From NCBI GenBank assembly GCA_002786915.1, contig PCUV01000032.1:45279-109278 (forward strand): a stretch of DNA of 64,000 nt. Reading direction: 5' to 3'. Below are positions 24,539-33,023 of the stretch, in pieces (position 1 is the stretch's first letter; every line of letters starts with the position of its first letter). The position numbers and the translations under genes were made by a program. This DNA comes from Comamonadaceae bacterium CG12_big_fil_rev_8_21_14_0_65_59_15 (GTDB lineage: Bacteria; Pseudomonadota; Gammaproteobacteria; Burkholderiales; Burkholderiaceae_C). Below the pieces are notes generated by a model, which worked only from the letters and a program-made list of their open reading frames with translations, was not told the DNA's origin and did not search any database.

Positions 24539-25414
24539 ATGAGTCAGAACCCTGAAATCAGCCAATCCATCCTCACAGGTGGATTCACCACCAACTACCA
24601 CGATGTTGGCAGCGGCGCGCCGGTGTTGTTGATCCACGGATCCGGCCCGGGTGTCAGTGCCTGGGCGAACTGGCGCTTGTTGCTTCCGGTGCTGTCGCAA
24701 GCCCGTCGGGTGATTGCGCCGGACATGCGCGGCTTTGGCTTTACCGAACGACCCGCCAACCCGGCCGACGCCAGCGCTTACACCATGACGGCCTGGGTGC
24801 AGCAGGCAGTGGATCTGCTCGATGCATTGAAGATTGAACAGGCTGACCTGGTTGGCAACTCATTTGGGGGCGCGCTGGCGCTGGCGCTAGCCATTGCCCA
24901 CCCGCAGCGCGTGCGCCGCCTGGTCCTGATGGGCAGCGTGGGTGTGCCGTTTGAGATCACGCCGGGGTTGGATGCGGTGTGGGGCTACACGCCGTCGGTT
25001 GAGGCGATGCGCGGGCAACTGGATATTTTTGCCTTCAGCCGTGCGCTGGTTACCGACGAGCTGGCCACTTTGCGTTACCAGGCCAGCATCCAGCCAGGCT
25101 TTCAGGAGGCGTTTGCCGCCATGTTTCCCGCCCCGCGTCAGCGCTGGGTGGATGCCATGGCCAACCCCGAGGCCGCGATTCGCGCGCTGCCGCACAACAC
25201 GTTGGTGGTGCATGGGCGCGAAGACCAGGTGATTCCGCTGGCCAACTCGCTCACTTTGGCAAACTGGATTGAGCGTGCGCAACTCCATGTGTTTGGCCAG
25301 TGCGGCCACTGGACGCAGATCGAACACGCCGCGCGCTTTGCCCGGTTGGTGGACAACTTTCTGGCGGAAGCCGATGCACCGCTCCCTTTATCAGGCTCTA
25401 TAACTCCTAAATAA
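24539..25414 (+). CDS. dmpD: 2-hydroxymuconic semialdehyde hydrolase
   Basis: This 291-residue alpha/beta hydrolase cleaves 2-hydroxymuconic semialdehyde, or the ketones from 3-methylcatechol, to 2-hydroxypenta-2,4-dienoate and formate or acetate. The oxyanion segment HGSGPGVSAWANW, nucleophile GNSFGG (about residue 106), acid HGREDQVIP and base QCGHWTQIEH are all present. The formate made here could in principle feed the neighbouring formate dehydrogenase. The C-terminal tail (SGSITPK) lies beside the interspersed repeat at 25413. Confidence 0.94.
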   Translation: MSQNPEISQSILTGGFTTNYHDVGSGAPVLLIHGSGPGVSAWANWRLLLPVLSQARRVIAPDMRGFGFTERPANPADASAYTMTAWVQQAVDLLDALKIEQADLVGNSFGGALALALAIAHPQRVRRLVLMGSVGVPFEITPGLDAVWGYTPSVEAMRGQLDIFAFSRALVTDELATLRYQASIQPGFQEAFAAMFPAPRQRWVDAMANPEAAIRALPHNTLVVHGREDQVIPLANSLTLANWIERAQLHVFGQCGHWTQIEHAARFARLVDNFLAEADAPLPLSGSITPK

Positions 25415-25457
25415 ATAGCTATTAGCCCTTTATGAATAAGGGCTAGAGGCCAAAAAC
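25413..25457 (+). repeat. Interspersed repeat copy 2
   Basis: It begins AAATAGCTATTAGCCC and ends AAGGGCTAGAGGCCAAAA. The inner TTAGCCCTT and AAGGGCTAG halves pair. It lies in the 80-bp gap between dmpD and dmpE, immediately after the dmpD stop codon. Confidence 0.75.
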
Positions 25458-25494
25458 ATCAATAACCTTACTTCACCAACCGGACTCTCAAACT

Positions 25495-26277
25495 ATGGAT
25501 GCCAAACTGATTGAAACCCTGGGCGACGAGCTTTTTAACGCCATGCGCACCTGCACCGTGGTGGACCCGCTCACCAGCCGCCACCCCGACATCACCATCG
25601 AAAACGCGTACCACATCCAGCAGCGCATGTTGTCCAACCGCTTGCAGGCTGGCGAGCGCGTGGTGGGCAAAAAAATCGGTGTCACATCAAACGCGGTGAT
25701 GAATATGCTGGGTGTCTATCAGCCCGACTTTGGCTACCTGCTCGACGGCATGATCTACAACGAAGGCGAGAGCATCGACAGCAAGACGCTGATCCAGCCC
25801 AAGGCCGAAGGCGAAATTGCTTTTATCCTCAAAAAAGACCTGATGGGTCCCGGCATCAGTAACGCCGACGTGCTGGCCGCCACTGAATGTGTGATGCCAT
25901 GCTTCGAGATCGTCGATAGCCGCATCCGCGACTGGAAGATCAAGATTCAGGACACTGTTGCTGACAACGCCAGTTGTGGTGTGTTTGTGCTGGGTGACCG
26001 TGCCGTCGATCCCCGTCGCATCGACCTGTCCACCTGCGGCATGGTGCTGGAGAAAAACGGCGAGATCATCGGCACCGGGGCCGGTGCGGCGGCACTGGGG
26101 TCGCCAGTCAACGCCGTCACCTGGCTGGTCAACACGCTGGGCCGCCTGGGCATCGGCATGAAGGCCGGCGAAGTGATTTTGTCTGGTGCGCTGGCTGCCA
26201 TGTCGCCCGCCAAGGCGGGGGACAACTTTCGCGTGTCGATGGGCGGGCTGGGCAGTTGCTCGGTGCGCTTTCAATAA
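25495..26277 (+). CDS. dmpE: 2-oxopent-4-enoate (2-hydroxypenta-2,4-dienoate) hydratase
   Basis: This 260-residue enzyme of the FAA hydrolase-like hydratase/decarboxylase family adds water to 2-hydroxypentadienoate to give 4-hydroxy-2-oxovalerate. Family segments are GERVVGKKIGVTS, the metal-site region KAEGEIAFIL, and FEIVDSRIRDWKIKIQDTVADNAS. It is homologous to DmpH in the same operon, with which it forms a complex in other bacteria. The next gene, dmpF, follows after 21 bases. Confidence 0.94.
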   Translation: MDAKLIETLGDELFNAMRTCTVVDPLTSRHPDITIENAYHIQQRMLSNRLQAGERVVGKKIGVTSNAVMNMLGVYQPDFGYLLDGMIYNEGESIDSKTLIQPKAEGEIAFILKKDLMGPGISNADVLAATECVMPCFEIVDSRIRDWKIKIQDTVADNASCGVFVLGDRAVDPRRIDLSTCGMVLEKNGEIIGTGAGAAALGSPVNAVTWLVNTLGRLGIGMKAGEVILSGALAAMSPAKAGDNFRVSMGGLGSCSVRFQ

Positions 26278-26298
26278 TTTCAAACTGACGGAGTTCTC

Positions 26299-27210
26299 AT
26301 GAAAAAAATCAAATGTGCCCTCATTGGGCCTGGCAACATCGGCACCGACCTGCTGGCCAAATTGCAACGCAGCCCGGTGCTGGAACCGGTCTGGATGGTC
26401 GGCATCGACCCCAACTCAGACGGACTGAAACGTGCCCGCGAGATGGGCATCAAAACCACGTCTGAGGGGGTGGATGGGCTGGTGCCGCACATGCTCGCCG
26501 ACGGCGTTCAAATCGTGTTCGATGCCACTAGCGCCTACGTCCATGCCGACAACAGCCGCAAGGTCAACGCCCTGGGCGCGCTGATGATCGACCTGACGCC
26601 TGCGGCCATCGGCCCATTTTGTGTGCCACCGGTGAACCTGATCGCCCACGTCGGCAAGGGTGAAATGAACGTCAACATGGTCACCTGCGGGGGGCAGGCC
26701 ACGATTCCGATGGTCGCTGCGGTCAGCCGGGTGCAACCCGTGGCTTACGGCGAAATTGTGGCGACCGTTTCGAGCAAGTCCGCCGGTCCCGGCACGCGCA
26801 AGAACATCGACGAATTCACCCGCACCACCGCCAGCGCGGTGGAAAAAGTGGGCGGAGCCAAGAAAGGCAAAGCCATCATCATCCTGAACCCGGCTGAGCC
26901 ACCGCTCATCATGCGCGACACGGTGCACTGCCTGACTGAGACCGAGCCGGATCAAGCCAAGATCACCGAATCCATTCACGCCATGATCAAAGAAGTGCAA
27001 AAGTACGTGCCTGGCTACAAGCTGGTCAACGGTCCGGTGTTTGACGGCAAGCGCGTGTCGGTGTTCCTGGAAGTGGAAGGCCTGGGTGACTACCTGCCCA
27101 AGTACGCCGGCAACCTCGACATCATGACCGCCGCTGCCGCCCGCACAGCAGAAATGTTTGCTGAAGAAATCATTGCGGGCCGCTTGACGCCCCAACCCGT
27201 GCAAGCCTGA
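26299..27210 (+). CDS. dmpF: Acetaldehyde dehydrogenase (acylating)
   Basis: This 303-residue enzyme turns acetaldehyde plus CoA and NAD+ into acetyl-CoA. The nucleotide-binding [14 protein letters not shown], the catalytic Cys in [15 protein letters not shown] (about residue 132) and [14 protein letters not shown] are present. It forms a channelled complex with the DmpG aldolase, so toxic acetaldehyde does not escape (known for the Pseudomonas pair). GGAGTTCTC precedes the ATG. It sits 18 bases before dmpG. Confidence 0.96.
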   Translation: MKKIKCALIGPGNIGTDLLAKLQRSPVLEPVWMVGIDPNSDGLKRAREMGIKTTSEGVDGLVPHMLADGVQIVFDATSAYVHADNSRKVNALGALMIDLTPAAIGPFCVPPVNLIAHVGKGEMNVNMVTCGGQATIPMVAAVSRVQPVAYGEIVATVSSKSAGPGTRKNIDEFTRTTASAVEKVGGAKKGKAIIILNPAEPPLIMRDTVHCLTETEPDQAKITESIHAMIKEVQKYVPGYKLVNGPVFDGKRVSVFLEVEGLGDYLPKYAGNLDIMTAAAARTAEMFAEEIIAGRLTPQPVQA

Positions 27211-27228
27211 CCCCCAAGGAGAACGACC

Positions 27229-28254
27229 ATGACACAAGCCAAAAAAATCACCCTGCACGACATGACCCTGCGCGATGGCATGCACCCCAAGCGCCATTTG
27301 ATGACGCTCGACCAGATGACATCCATCGCCTGCGGGCTGGACGCGGCGGGCATCCCGCTGATCGAAGTAACCCACGGCGACGGCCTGGGCGGCAGCTCGG
27401 TCAACTACGGTTTTCCGGCGCACACCGACGAGGAATACCTGGGCGCCGTGATTCCATTGATGAAGCAGGCCAAGGTATCGGCCTTGCTGCTGCCGGGTAT
27501 CGGCACGGTGGACCACCTGAAGATGGCGCACAGCCTAGGGGTGCACACCATTCGTGTGGCAACGCACTGCACCGAGGCCGACGTGAGTGAGCAGCACATC
27601 ACCATGGCGCGCAAGATGGATATGGACACGGTGGGGTTCCTGATGATGGCGCACATGGCCAGCCCCGAAAAGCTGGCCACCCAGGCCAAGCTGATGGAAG
27701 GCTACGGTGCCAACTGCATCTACGTGACTGACTCGGCCGGTCACCTGCTGCCTGATGGCGTCAAGGCTCGCCTGAGCGCGGTGCGCGCAGCCCTCAAACC
27801 TGAGACTGAACTGGGTTTCCACGGCCACCACAACCTGGCCATGGGCGTGGCCAACTCGATTGCGGCGATTGAAGTGGGTGCCACCCGCATCGACGCGGCT
27901 GCCGCTGGCCTGGGCGCGGGCGCGGGCAACACACCGATGGAGGTGCTGGTGTCGGTGCTGGATCTGATGGGAGTGGCCACCGGGGTCGATGTGTACAAGA
28001 TCCAGGATGTGGCCGAGGACCTGGTGGTGCCGATCATGGACTTCCCGATCCGCATCGACCGCGACGCTTTGACACTGGGTTACGCCGGTGTGTATGGCTC
28101 GTTCTTGCTGTTTGCCAAACGCGCCGAGAAGAAATACGGCGTGTCCGCCCGCGACATCCTTGTCGAGATGGGCCGCCGTGGCATGGTGGGTGGGCAGGAA
28201 GACATGATTGAAGACACCGCCATGACACTGGCTCGCCAGCGCGCTGCGGTTTGA
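27229..28254 (+). CDS. dmpG: 4-hydroxy-2-oxovalerate aldolase
   Basis: This 341-residue class II aldolase of the HMGL-like TIM barrel family splits 4-hydroxy-2-oxovalerate into pyruvate and acetaldehyde. Visible landmarks are the N-terminal [12 protein letters not shown] with Arg and Asp for the metal site, [23 protein letters not shown] and the metal ligands in [25 protein letters not shown] precedes the ATG. It is the partner of DmpF. Confidence 0.96.
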   Translation: MTQAKKITLHDMTLRDGMHPKRHLMTLDQMTSIACGLDAAGIPLIEVTHGDGLGGSSVNYGFPAHTDEEYLGAVIPLMKQAKVSALLLPGIGTVDHLKMAHSLGVHTIRVATHCTEADVSEQHITMARKMDMDTVGFLMMAHMASPEKLATQAKLMEGYGANCIYVTDSAGHLLPDGVKARLSAVRAALKPETELGFHGHHNLAMGVANSIAAIEVGATRIDAAAAGLGAGAGNTPMEVLVSVLDLMGVATGVDVYKIQDVAEDLVVPIMDFPIRIDRDALTLGYAGVYGSFLLFAKRAEKKYGVSARDILVEMGRRGMVGGQEDMIEDTAMTLARQRAAV

Positions 28255-28276
28255 ATTCAAAAAACTCAGGAACCCT

Positions 28277-29065
28277 ATGAAACTCGATACCCAAACCATC
28301 AACGCCCTGGCCGAGCGGCTGGAAACCTGCCAGCTCACCCAAACCGACACCACCAAGATCACCGACGATTACCCCGACATGGACTGGAATGATGCCTACG
28401 CCATCCAGAACGAGCTGCGTCGGCGCAAGCTGGCGCGGGGCCGCACCGTTGTCGGCTTGAAAGCCGGGCTGACCTCACACGCCAAAATGAAGCAAATGGG
28501 GGTTAGCACCCCCGTGTTTGGCTTCATGACCGACGACTATGTTGTCGCTGACGGCGGTGAATGCAAGGTCAGTGAACTGATCCACCCCAAGGTTGAACCT
28601 GAAATCGCCTTTGTCACCAAAGTTGAGCTGCGCGGCCCGGGTTGCCACATCGGCACCGTGCTGGCGGCCACCGACTTTGTGATGCCTGGCATCGAGGTCA
28701 TTGACAGCCGGTACCGCGACTTCAAGTTTGACCTGAAAAGCGTGGTGGCCGACAACACCTCGGCGGCGCGTTTTGTGGTCGGCGGCCAACCGAAGAGCGT
28801 GGCTGACTGCGACCTGCGCACCGTGGGTGTGGTGATGGAAAAGAACGGCGTGCCGATGGCGTTTGGTGCCGGTGCGGCGGTGATGGGCCACCCGGCCGCC
28901 GCCATTGCCGCGCTGGCCAACTTGCTGGCTGAGCGTGGCGAGTGCATTCCGGCGGGCACGCTGATTCTGTCAGGTGGCATCACCGAAGCCGTGGCGGTGC
29001 AGGCCGGTGACAACATCACGCTGCGCGTGCAGGGGATGGGTAGCACCAGCATCCGCTTTATTTAA
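28277..29065 (+). CDS. dmpH: 4-oxalocrotonate decarboxylase
   Basis: This 262-residue enzyme decarboxylates 4-oxalocrotonate to 2-hydroxypentadienoate and is a homologue of DmpE. Segments RTVVGLKAGLTSHAKM, HPKVEPEIAFV and IEVIDSRYRDFKFDLKSVVADNTS mark the Mg2+ site and family. Together with DmpC and DmpI it forms the oxidative branch used for phenol and 4-methylphenol. It follows dmpG by 22 bases. Confidence 0.94.
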   Translation: MKLDTQTINALAERLETCQLTQTDTTKITDDYPDMDWNDAYAIQNELRRRKLARGRTVVGLKAGLTSHAKMKQMGVSTPVFGFMTDDYVVADGGECKVSELIHPKVEPEIAFVTKVELRGPGCHIGTVLAATDFVMPGIEVIDSRYRDFKFDLKSVVADNTSAARFVVGGQPKSVADCDLRTVGVVMEKNGVPMAFGAGAAVMGHPAAAIAALANLLAERGECIPAGTLILSGGITEAVAVQAGDNITLRVQGMGSTSIRFI

Positions 29066-29089
29066 ACCCAAGCTTCCAGGAGAAAACAC

Positions 29090-29281
29090 ATGCCATTTGC
29101 CCAGATTTACATGATCGAAGGCCGCACCGAAGAGCAAAAGCGGGCCGTGATTGAGAAAGTCAGTGCCGCGCTGGTCGAAGCCACCGGCGCACCGCTGGCC
29201 AATGTGCGCGTCTGGATTCACGATGTGCCCAAGGAAAACTGGGGCATCGCAGGGGTGAGTGCAAAAGATATGGGGCGGTAG
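29090..29281 (+). CDS. dmpI: 4-oxalocrotonate tautomerase
   Basis: This 63-residue protein becomes 62 residues after Met removal, exposing the catalytic Pro (MPFAQIYMIEGRTEEQK). It interconverts the enol and keto forms of 4-oxalocrotonate. The catalytic Arg lies in EKVSAALVEATGAPLANVRV. CAGGAGAAAAC precedes the ATG. It is the last intact gene of the phenol cluster; the scarred junction begins right after it. Confidence 0.95.
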   Translation: MPFAQIYMIEGRTEEQKRAVIEKVSAALVEATGAPLANVRVWIHDVPKENWGIAGVSAKDMGR

Positions 29282-29352
29282 TGTTCAGTTTGGCAAAGGC
29301 CGTCGGGAATGGCTTCCTCGGTGAAAACGCATGGCTTACTGGTCCAGCACCA

Positions 29353-29401
29353 GGCAAAGGCATCATGATTTGATATCCGTAATTTTGAGTTCGTTGTCGG
29401 C
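29353..29401 (-). pseudogene. Fragment spanning the iron-sulfur gene / torD boundary
   Basis: These 49 bases match 30238-30286 with one mismatch (29378). They contain the last codons of the 4Fe-4S gene (NELKITDIKS, stop) and the first five codons of the torD-like gene (MMPLP), after which the match ends. The orientation is the same as in the intact locus. It cannot encode a working protein and is a footprint of the recombination that inserted the island. Confidence 0.85.
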
Positions 29402-29408
29402 AGCATCA

Positions 29409-29576
29409 GTGGGGATGAACCTGTTTGTCATCAACGGCATCAGCCCCGACATCCGCCTCACCACCATCCTGAAAGGGGCCTTCCCTTTCATGCTGTGCAT
29501 GGTGGTGGCGATCGTCATTTTGTGCGTTTTCCCGCAGATCGCCACCTGGCTGCCCGAGCAGGTCATGGGCCAGTAG
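29409..29576 (+). pseudogene. Truncated dctM 3' end (right copy of the 162-bp direct repeat)
   Basis: The frame reads MNLFVINGISPDIRLTTI through to EQVMGQ and a stop at 29574-29576, the same as the C-terminal 53 residues of the intact DctM apart from conservative changes. Compared with 7265-7426 there are 11 substitutions in 162 bp, nine silent. It has no 5' part and no ribosome site. It ends 51 bp before the 3' end of the torD-like gene. Confidence 0.9.
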
Positions 29577-29627
29577 CGCCCAACCTCCATGGATGCAGGG
29601 TCGTGGCCCGGCATGACAACCTGTGCG

Positions 29628-30251
29628 TCAAGCCAGCATGTCAAACCCCTGCGCCTCCACGCTCATGAAGGCGCGCGTCAGCTCCGCCACCGCGGCGTAA
29701 AAACGCGCCTTGGGGTGCTGCGCCAACGCGTCGCACAGCAGGTTCACCCAGGGCTGAATGTGTGCGGCAAAAAAAGCTTGCTGGCGCGTCAGGTTGGCCA
29801 CCGCCACGTCGTCACCGGCAATCAGGTAGCGCATCACCTCAAACAGGTAGGCAATGTGGTCTTCTGTTTCGCTCATGGCCTCGTCACGCGCCAGGCCTAA
29901 TGCCGCCAGATCGGTACGCAGGCGGGCCAGAGGCTTTTCGTTCAAAAAACCGCTCAGGTAGTGCGATGCGTACAGGTACACCTCGGGCTTGCCGACACCG
30001 CCAAACAGCGCGTCAAACTCGTCGGCAATCTGCGCGTCGGTCAACGCACGTGCCTGCGCCACCAAGGCGCGCCAGGGCTCTTCCAGATAAGCTCCTGCGG
30101 CCGGTGTTTCCGTTGCAGAAGCGCGCAATAACGCTAGCCATTCAGGAGCTGGCGGCGCATAAAAGACGGGGGCTAGCAGCCCATAAAGCTCTGAACGCGC
30201 GGTTTCTTCGTCAAGCGCGCTGCTGGTGGCAGATTCGGGCAAAGGCATCAT
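29628..30251 (-). CDS. TorD-family chaperone for formate dehydrogenase
   Basis: This 207-residue, mostly helical protein of the TorD/DmsD type binds the Tat signal of a molybdoenzyme and helps cofactor insertion. Family-like segments are YGLLAPVFYAPPAPEWL, FDALFGGVGKPEVYLYASHYLSGFLNEKPL and EDHIAYLFEVMRYLI. The ATG at 30251 overlaps the stop of the iron-sulfur gene (ATGA), so the longer upstream frame was rejected. In related loci I expect it directly upstream of the fdh TAT-peptide gene, which is 25 kb away here. Confidence 0.87.
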   Translation of the reverse strand: MMPLPESATSSALDEETARSELYGLLAPVFYAPPAPEWLALLRASATETPAAGAYLEEPWRALVAQARALTDAQIADEFDALFGGVGKPEVYLYASHYLSGFLNEKPLARLRTDLAALGLARDEAMSETEDHIAYLFEVMRYLIAGDDVAVANLTRQQAFFAAHIQPWVNLLCDALAQHPKARFYAAVAELTRAFMSVEAQGFDMLA

Positions 30252-32350
30252 GATTTGATATCGGTAATTTTGAGTTCGTTGTCGGCCGAGTAGATGTCGA
30301 TGACGCGGCAGTCGCCACACATTTTCAGGCGCTCCATAGCACCCCCCTGAAACATGCTGTGCCCGGCCAGCTTGCCCAGCATCGCCTCGATGCCCTTGAG
30401 CGTGCCAAACGGCTTGCCACAGCGCACGCAGGCGTACGGCTGCATCTGGTTGAGCAGCACCGCTTCTTTGCGCTGGGGCAGCAGGTTCAGTTGCGGCACC
30501 AGCTTGAGCGCTTTCTCCGGGCAGGTGGTCACGCACAAGCCACATTGCACGCAATTTTTTTCGATAAAGCGCAGTTGTGGCGCCGCTGGGTTGTCGGCCA
30601 GCGCACTGGCCGGGCAGGCGTTGACACAGCTCAGGCACAACGTGCACGCGTCTTTGTTGATGGCCAAAGCGCCCAAGGGGGAACCCGCTGCGGGCAAAGC
30701 GATGGTCTCCACACCCGTGCGGGGTGCGTGTGTAATCAGATGGTCCAGCGCCAGTTCCAGCGTGGCGCGCTTGTCGGCCTGCACCGCAAAGCTGGCGTGG
30801 CGCGCCGGGGCTTGCGCCGGTGCCGCCAGCAATGCAGCGTCCAGCGCAGCCAGGTCGCGTGCGTCGCGCACCTGTAGCAGCTTGAAATGCTCCCCCACGT
30901 AACCCAGACCGTGCAGAATGGCTTGCGCCACCGCCATTTGCTCGGCCAACGCTGTGGCGTACTGTGGCGCTTCTTCATCGGTCAGCAACACCCAGACGTT
31001 GGCCGCACCGTAGGCCACGGCCGTCAGCCACAGCTCCAGCCCGGTGGACGACGTGTGCCACAGCGACAGTGGCAGCACGCGCGCGGGCACGCCGTGGGTG
31101 CCTTCTTTCTGGCGCTTTTCAAGCTGGGCCGCGCGGCCCAAATCACCCAACAGCGCCGCACCCCTACCCTGGCTGTGCAGCAGCAAAGCAGCCTCTTTGC
31201 CACCGCTGCGCTGGTAAGTCGCAAGCAGGGTTTTCAGGCGCACGCCCTGGTCTGCTGCCCGTGGGTAGGCAAACGTCATGGCCCCGGTGGGGCACACCGT
31301 GCTGCAGGTGCCACAGCCCACACACAGGTTGGGATTGACCTTGATTTGCTGCCGTTTCACGTCGCTGCTGATGGCGCTGGCCGAGCACACGTCGATGCAG
31401 GCGTGGCAGCCCACTTTTTCGTTGCGGCTGTGCGCGCAAAGTTTTTGCTTGTAGGCAAAGAATTTGGGTTTTTCAAACTCGCCCACCAGCTCGCGCCACG
31501 CCAGCAAGGTTTTCAGATCGTTGCCGTCCCAGTGCAAATAGCCTTGCGGCTTGGCATGCTGACTAAAAGCCGGGGTGGCGCGTAAATCCAGCACCAAATC
31601 AAAAGCCTCGGTTTGTGTCTGCGCCGTGCGATTGAAGTCAATGGCACCGGCGGCCTGGCAGACCTTGACGCAGGCGCGGTGGCCTTTACAGGCGTTCAGG
31701 TTTATCTGGTAGTCCAGCCCGATGGCATCTTCAGGGCACACCGCCAGACACGCGTTGCAACGCGTGCACAAGTCCAGGTCGATCGGGTTGGTGGCCTGCC
31801 AGGTCAATTCAAACGCACCCAGCCAGCCGGTAAGCTGCTGCAGTTGCCCGCCCAGCACCGGGTAACGCCGCTCTTGCGCTGCACCGGCGTCCCCCGGCCC
31901 CTGGGTGAACAGGGTCACGTCCAGCGCGTCGCCCAGCAGCTCGGCGGCACGCTCGGCCACGTCCAGCGCGCCAAAGACCAGCGCGCGCCCGGCGCTTTTG
32001 TAGGTGACGGTGGCCACCGGGTCAGGTTCGGGCAGGTGTGCGGCGGCCAACAGTGCGGCGATCTTGGGGCTGGCCTTGGCGGCGTCGCGACTCCAGCCAC
32101 CGGTCTCGCGGATGTTGACAAATTTAATAGGGGCGCTGCTGCCGGCCTGCTCGAGCAGTTCGCCAAACAGGCGCTGCTCTTGCGTGCAGGCCACCACCAG
32201 GTCGGTGCCGTTGCCCGCCGCTTGCAAAAATTCAGCAGATTGGCGGCGGCACAGGCTGCTGTGCAGCGTCAGGGGCTCGTTCAGGCTCGCGCTTAAATGC
32301 CGCGCGTCCAGCGGCATCGTTTGGTTGCAGTCGCAAATCAGGGTCGTCAT
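30248..32350 (-). CDS. Multi-cluster 4Fe-4S protein of the formate dehydrogenase locus
   Basis: This 700-residue protein carries several [4Fe-4S] motifs: CTRCNACLAVCP with CKGHRACVKVC (about 195-235), CHACIDVC and CVGCGTCSTVCP (about 320-360), and CTLCLSCVNACP with CVQCGLCVTTCP (about 570-620). A zinc-ribbon-like pair ends the protein (CVRCGKPFG and CGDCRVID). It has no signal peptide. Homologues accompany fdh genes in Betaproteobacteria and probably assist sulfur or electron supply during assembly; no function is proven. The start at 32350 is ATG; it lies 119 bases inside the preceding DUF3306 gene. Confidence 0.85.
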   Translation of the reverse strand: MTTLICDCNQTMPLDARHLSASLNEPLTLHSSLCRRQSAEFLQAAGNGTDLVVACTQEQRLFGELLEQAGSSAPIKFVNIRETGGWSRDAAKASPKIAALLAAAHLPEPDPVATVTYKSAGRALVFGALDVAERAAELLGDALDVTLFTQGPGDAGAAQERRYPVLGGQLQQLTGWLGAFELTWQATNPIDLDLCTRCNACLAVCPEDAIGLDYQINLNACKGHRACVKVCQAAGAIDFNRTAQTQTEAFDLVLDLRATPAFSQHAKPQGYLHWDGNDLKTLLAWRELVGEFEKPKFFAYKQKLCAHSRNEKVGCHACIDVCSASAISSDVKRQQIKVNPNLCVGCGTCSTVCPTGAMTFAYPRAADQGVRLKTLLATYQRSGGKEAALLLHSQGRGAALLGDLGRAAQLEKRQKEGTHGVPARVLPLSLWHTSSTGLELWLTAVAYGAANVWVLLTDEEAPQYATALAEQMAVAQAILHGLGYVGEHFKLLQVRDARDLAALDAALLAAPAQAPARHASFAVQADKRATLELALDHLITHAPRTGVETIALPAAGSPLGALAINKDACTLCLSCVNACPASALADNPAAPQLRFIEKNCVQCGLCVTTCPEKALKLVPQLNLLPQRKEAVLLNQMQPYACVRCGKPFGTLKGIEAMLGKLAGHSMFQGGAMERLKMCGDCRVIDIYSADNELKITDIKS

Positions 32351-33023
32351 GGGCAATGTCTTCAGAGGGGGTTTCCAGCGTCAGTGGCGCGGGTGTCATG
32401 GGGGTTAAGGGGATGTCCGTCGATGGGGCGGTTAACGTGTCGGCAGCATCGGGCGCATGTGCGCACTGTGCCACGTTTGATGCGGGTACGGTATCGGCAA
32501 CTTCCCCAGCGCGCGCGGGCGTTGCATCCTGCGCATCGGCCGGGGGCGGGGCTTCGTCAAACAAATTCAGAAACTTGGCACTGGCCATCTGGCGCAGCGT
32601 GGCGGCAGGCAAGGGGCTGGCAATGGAATAGTCGTCAATATAAATGTCGAGCCCATCCATCACGTTGTAGTGCGGGTCGGCAAAGAGCTTTTTCATGGCC
32701 GCGTTGCGCACGTCGGGCGACACGTCACGCGCTACAAAGCGGGCAAAACTGTCGCTGGGCGTGAGGGCTTGCACGTCGTCGAGCGTGGGTGCAGGTGCGG
32801 GCGCACCCGTGCCCGGCGAAGAGGCATCCTGCCCATTGCTGGCAGGCGTAACAGCTGGCTCAGCCTGCGCACGCAATGCCACCTTCGGTATTAAATTTAT
32901 AGCTGTTGGCGCTTGACCATCAGGGGCTGGTGCCACATTTTGTTCTATAACTTCAGGCACCGTCTGGCCCGAGCGCGCGGCCTGCTTGCGCTCTGACCAA
33001 CGGCTCAAAAACCCCTCAGCCAT
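32232..33023 (-). CDS. DUF3306 protein of the formate dehydrogenase locus
   Basis: This 263-residue protein starts MAEGFLSRWSERKQ, the diagnostic opening of DUF3306. A conserved middle part (LTPSDSFARFVARDVSPDVRNAAMKKLFADPHYNVMDGLDIYIDDYS) is followed by a Pro/Ala/Thr-rich tail. The function is unknown; it is regularly found beside fdh genes. The ATG at 33023 overlaps the DUF3305 stop by eight bases. Residues about 28-44 are encoded by an interspersed repeat copy. The C-terminal 40 residues overlap the next gene in another frame and may not be conserved. Confidence 0.83.
   Translation of the reverse strand: MAEGFLSRWSERKQAARSGQTVPEVIEQNVAPAPDGQAPTAINLIPKVALRAQAEPAVTPASNGQDASSPGTGAPAPAPTLDDVQALTPSDSFARFVARDVSPDVRNAAMKKLFADPHYNVMDGLDIYIDDYSIASPLPAATLRQMASAKFLNLFDEAPPPADAQDATPARAGEVADTVPASNVAQCAHAPDAADTLTAPSTDIPLTPMTPAPLTLETPSEDIAHDDPDLRLQPNDAAGRAAFKREPERAPDAAQQPVPPPIC
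32893..32941 (+). repeat. Interspersed repeat copy 3, inside the DUF3306 gene
   Basis: Read on the plus strand it begins AAATTTATAGCTGTTGGCGC and ends GGGGCTGGTGCCACATTTT, matching the ends and spacing of the other copies. It is in frame in the DUF3306 gene and encodes about 16 residues (around PDGQAPTAINL) between the conserved N-terminal segment and a low-complexity region. Confidence 0.65.

Noticed and set aside
26416-27531. 371-residue minus-strand open frame
   Set aside because: It covers the reverse strand of dmpF and dmpG, both of which have full catalytic motifs; no motif in the reverse frame.
7430-29627. Integrative element with integrase and attachment site
   Set aside because: No integrase, relaxase, transposase or tRNA-end target is present at either boundary; the flanking repeats are coding dctM sequence.
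30100-30190. Possible sixth copy of the interspersed repeat in the torD-like gene
   Set aside because: AGCTGGCGGCGC and GGGGCTAGCAGCCC look similar, but the encoded GLLAPVFYAPPAPEW is a normal conserved TorD segment, so the likeness is coincidental.
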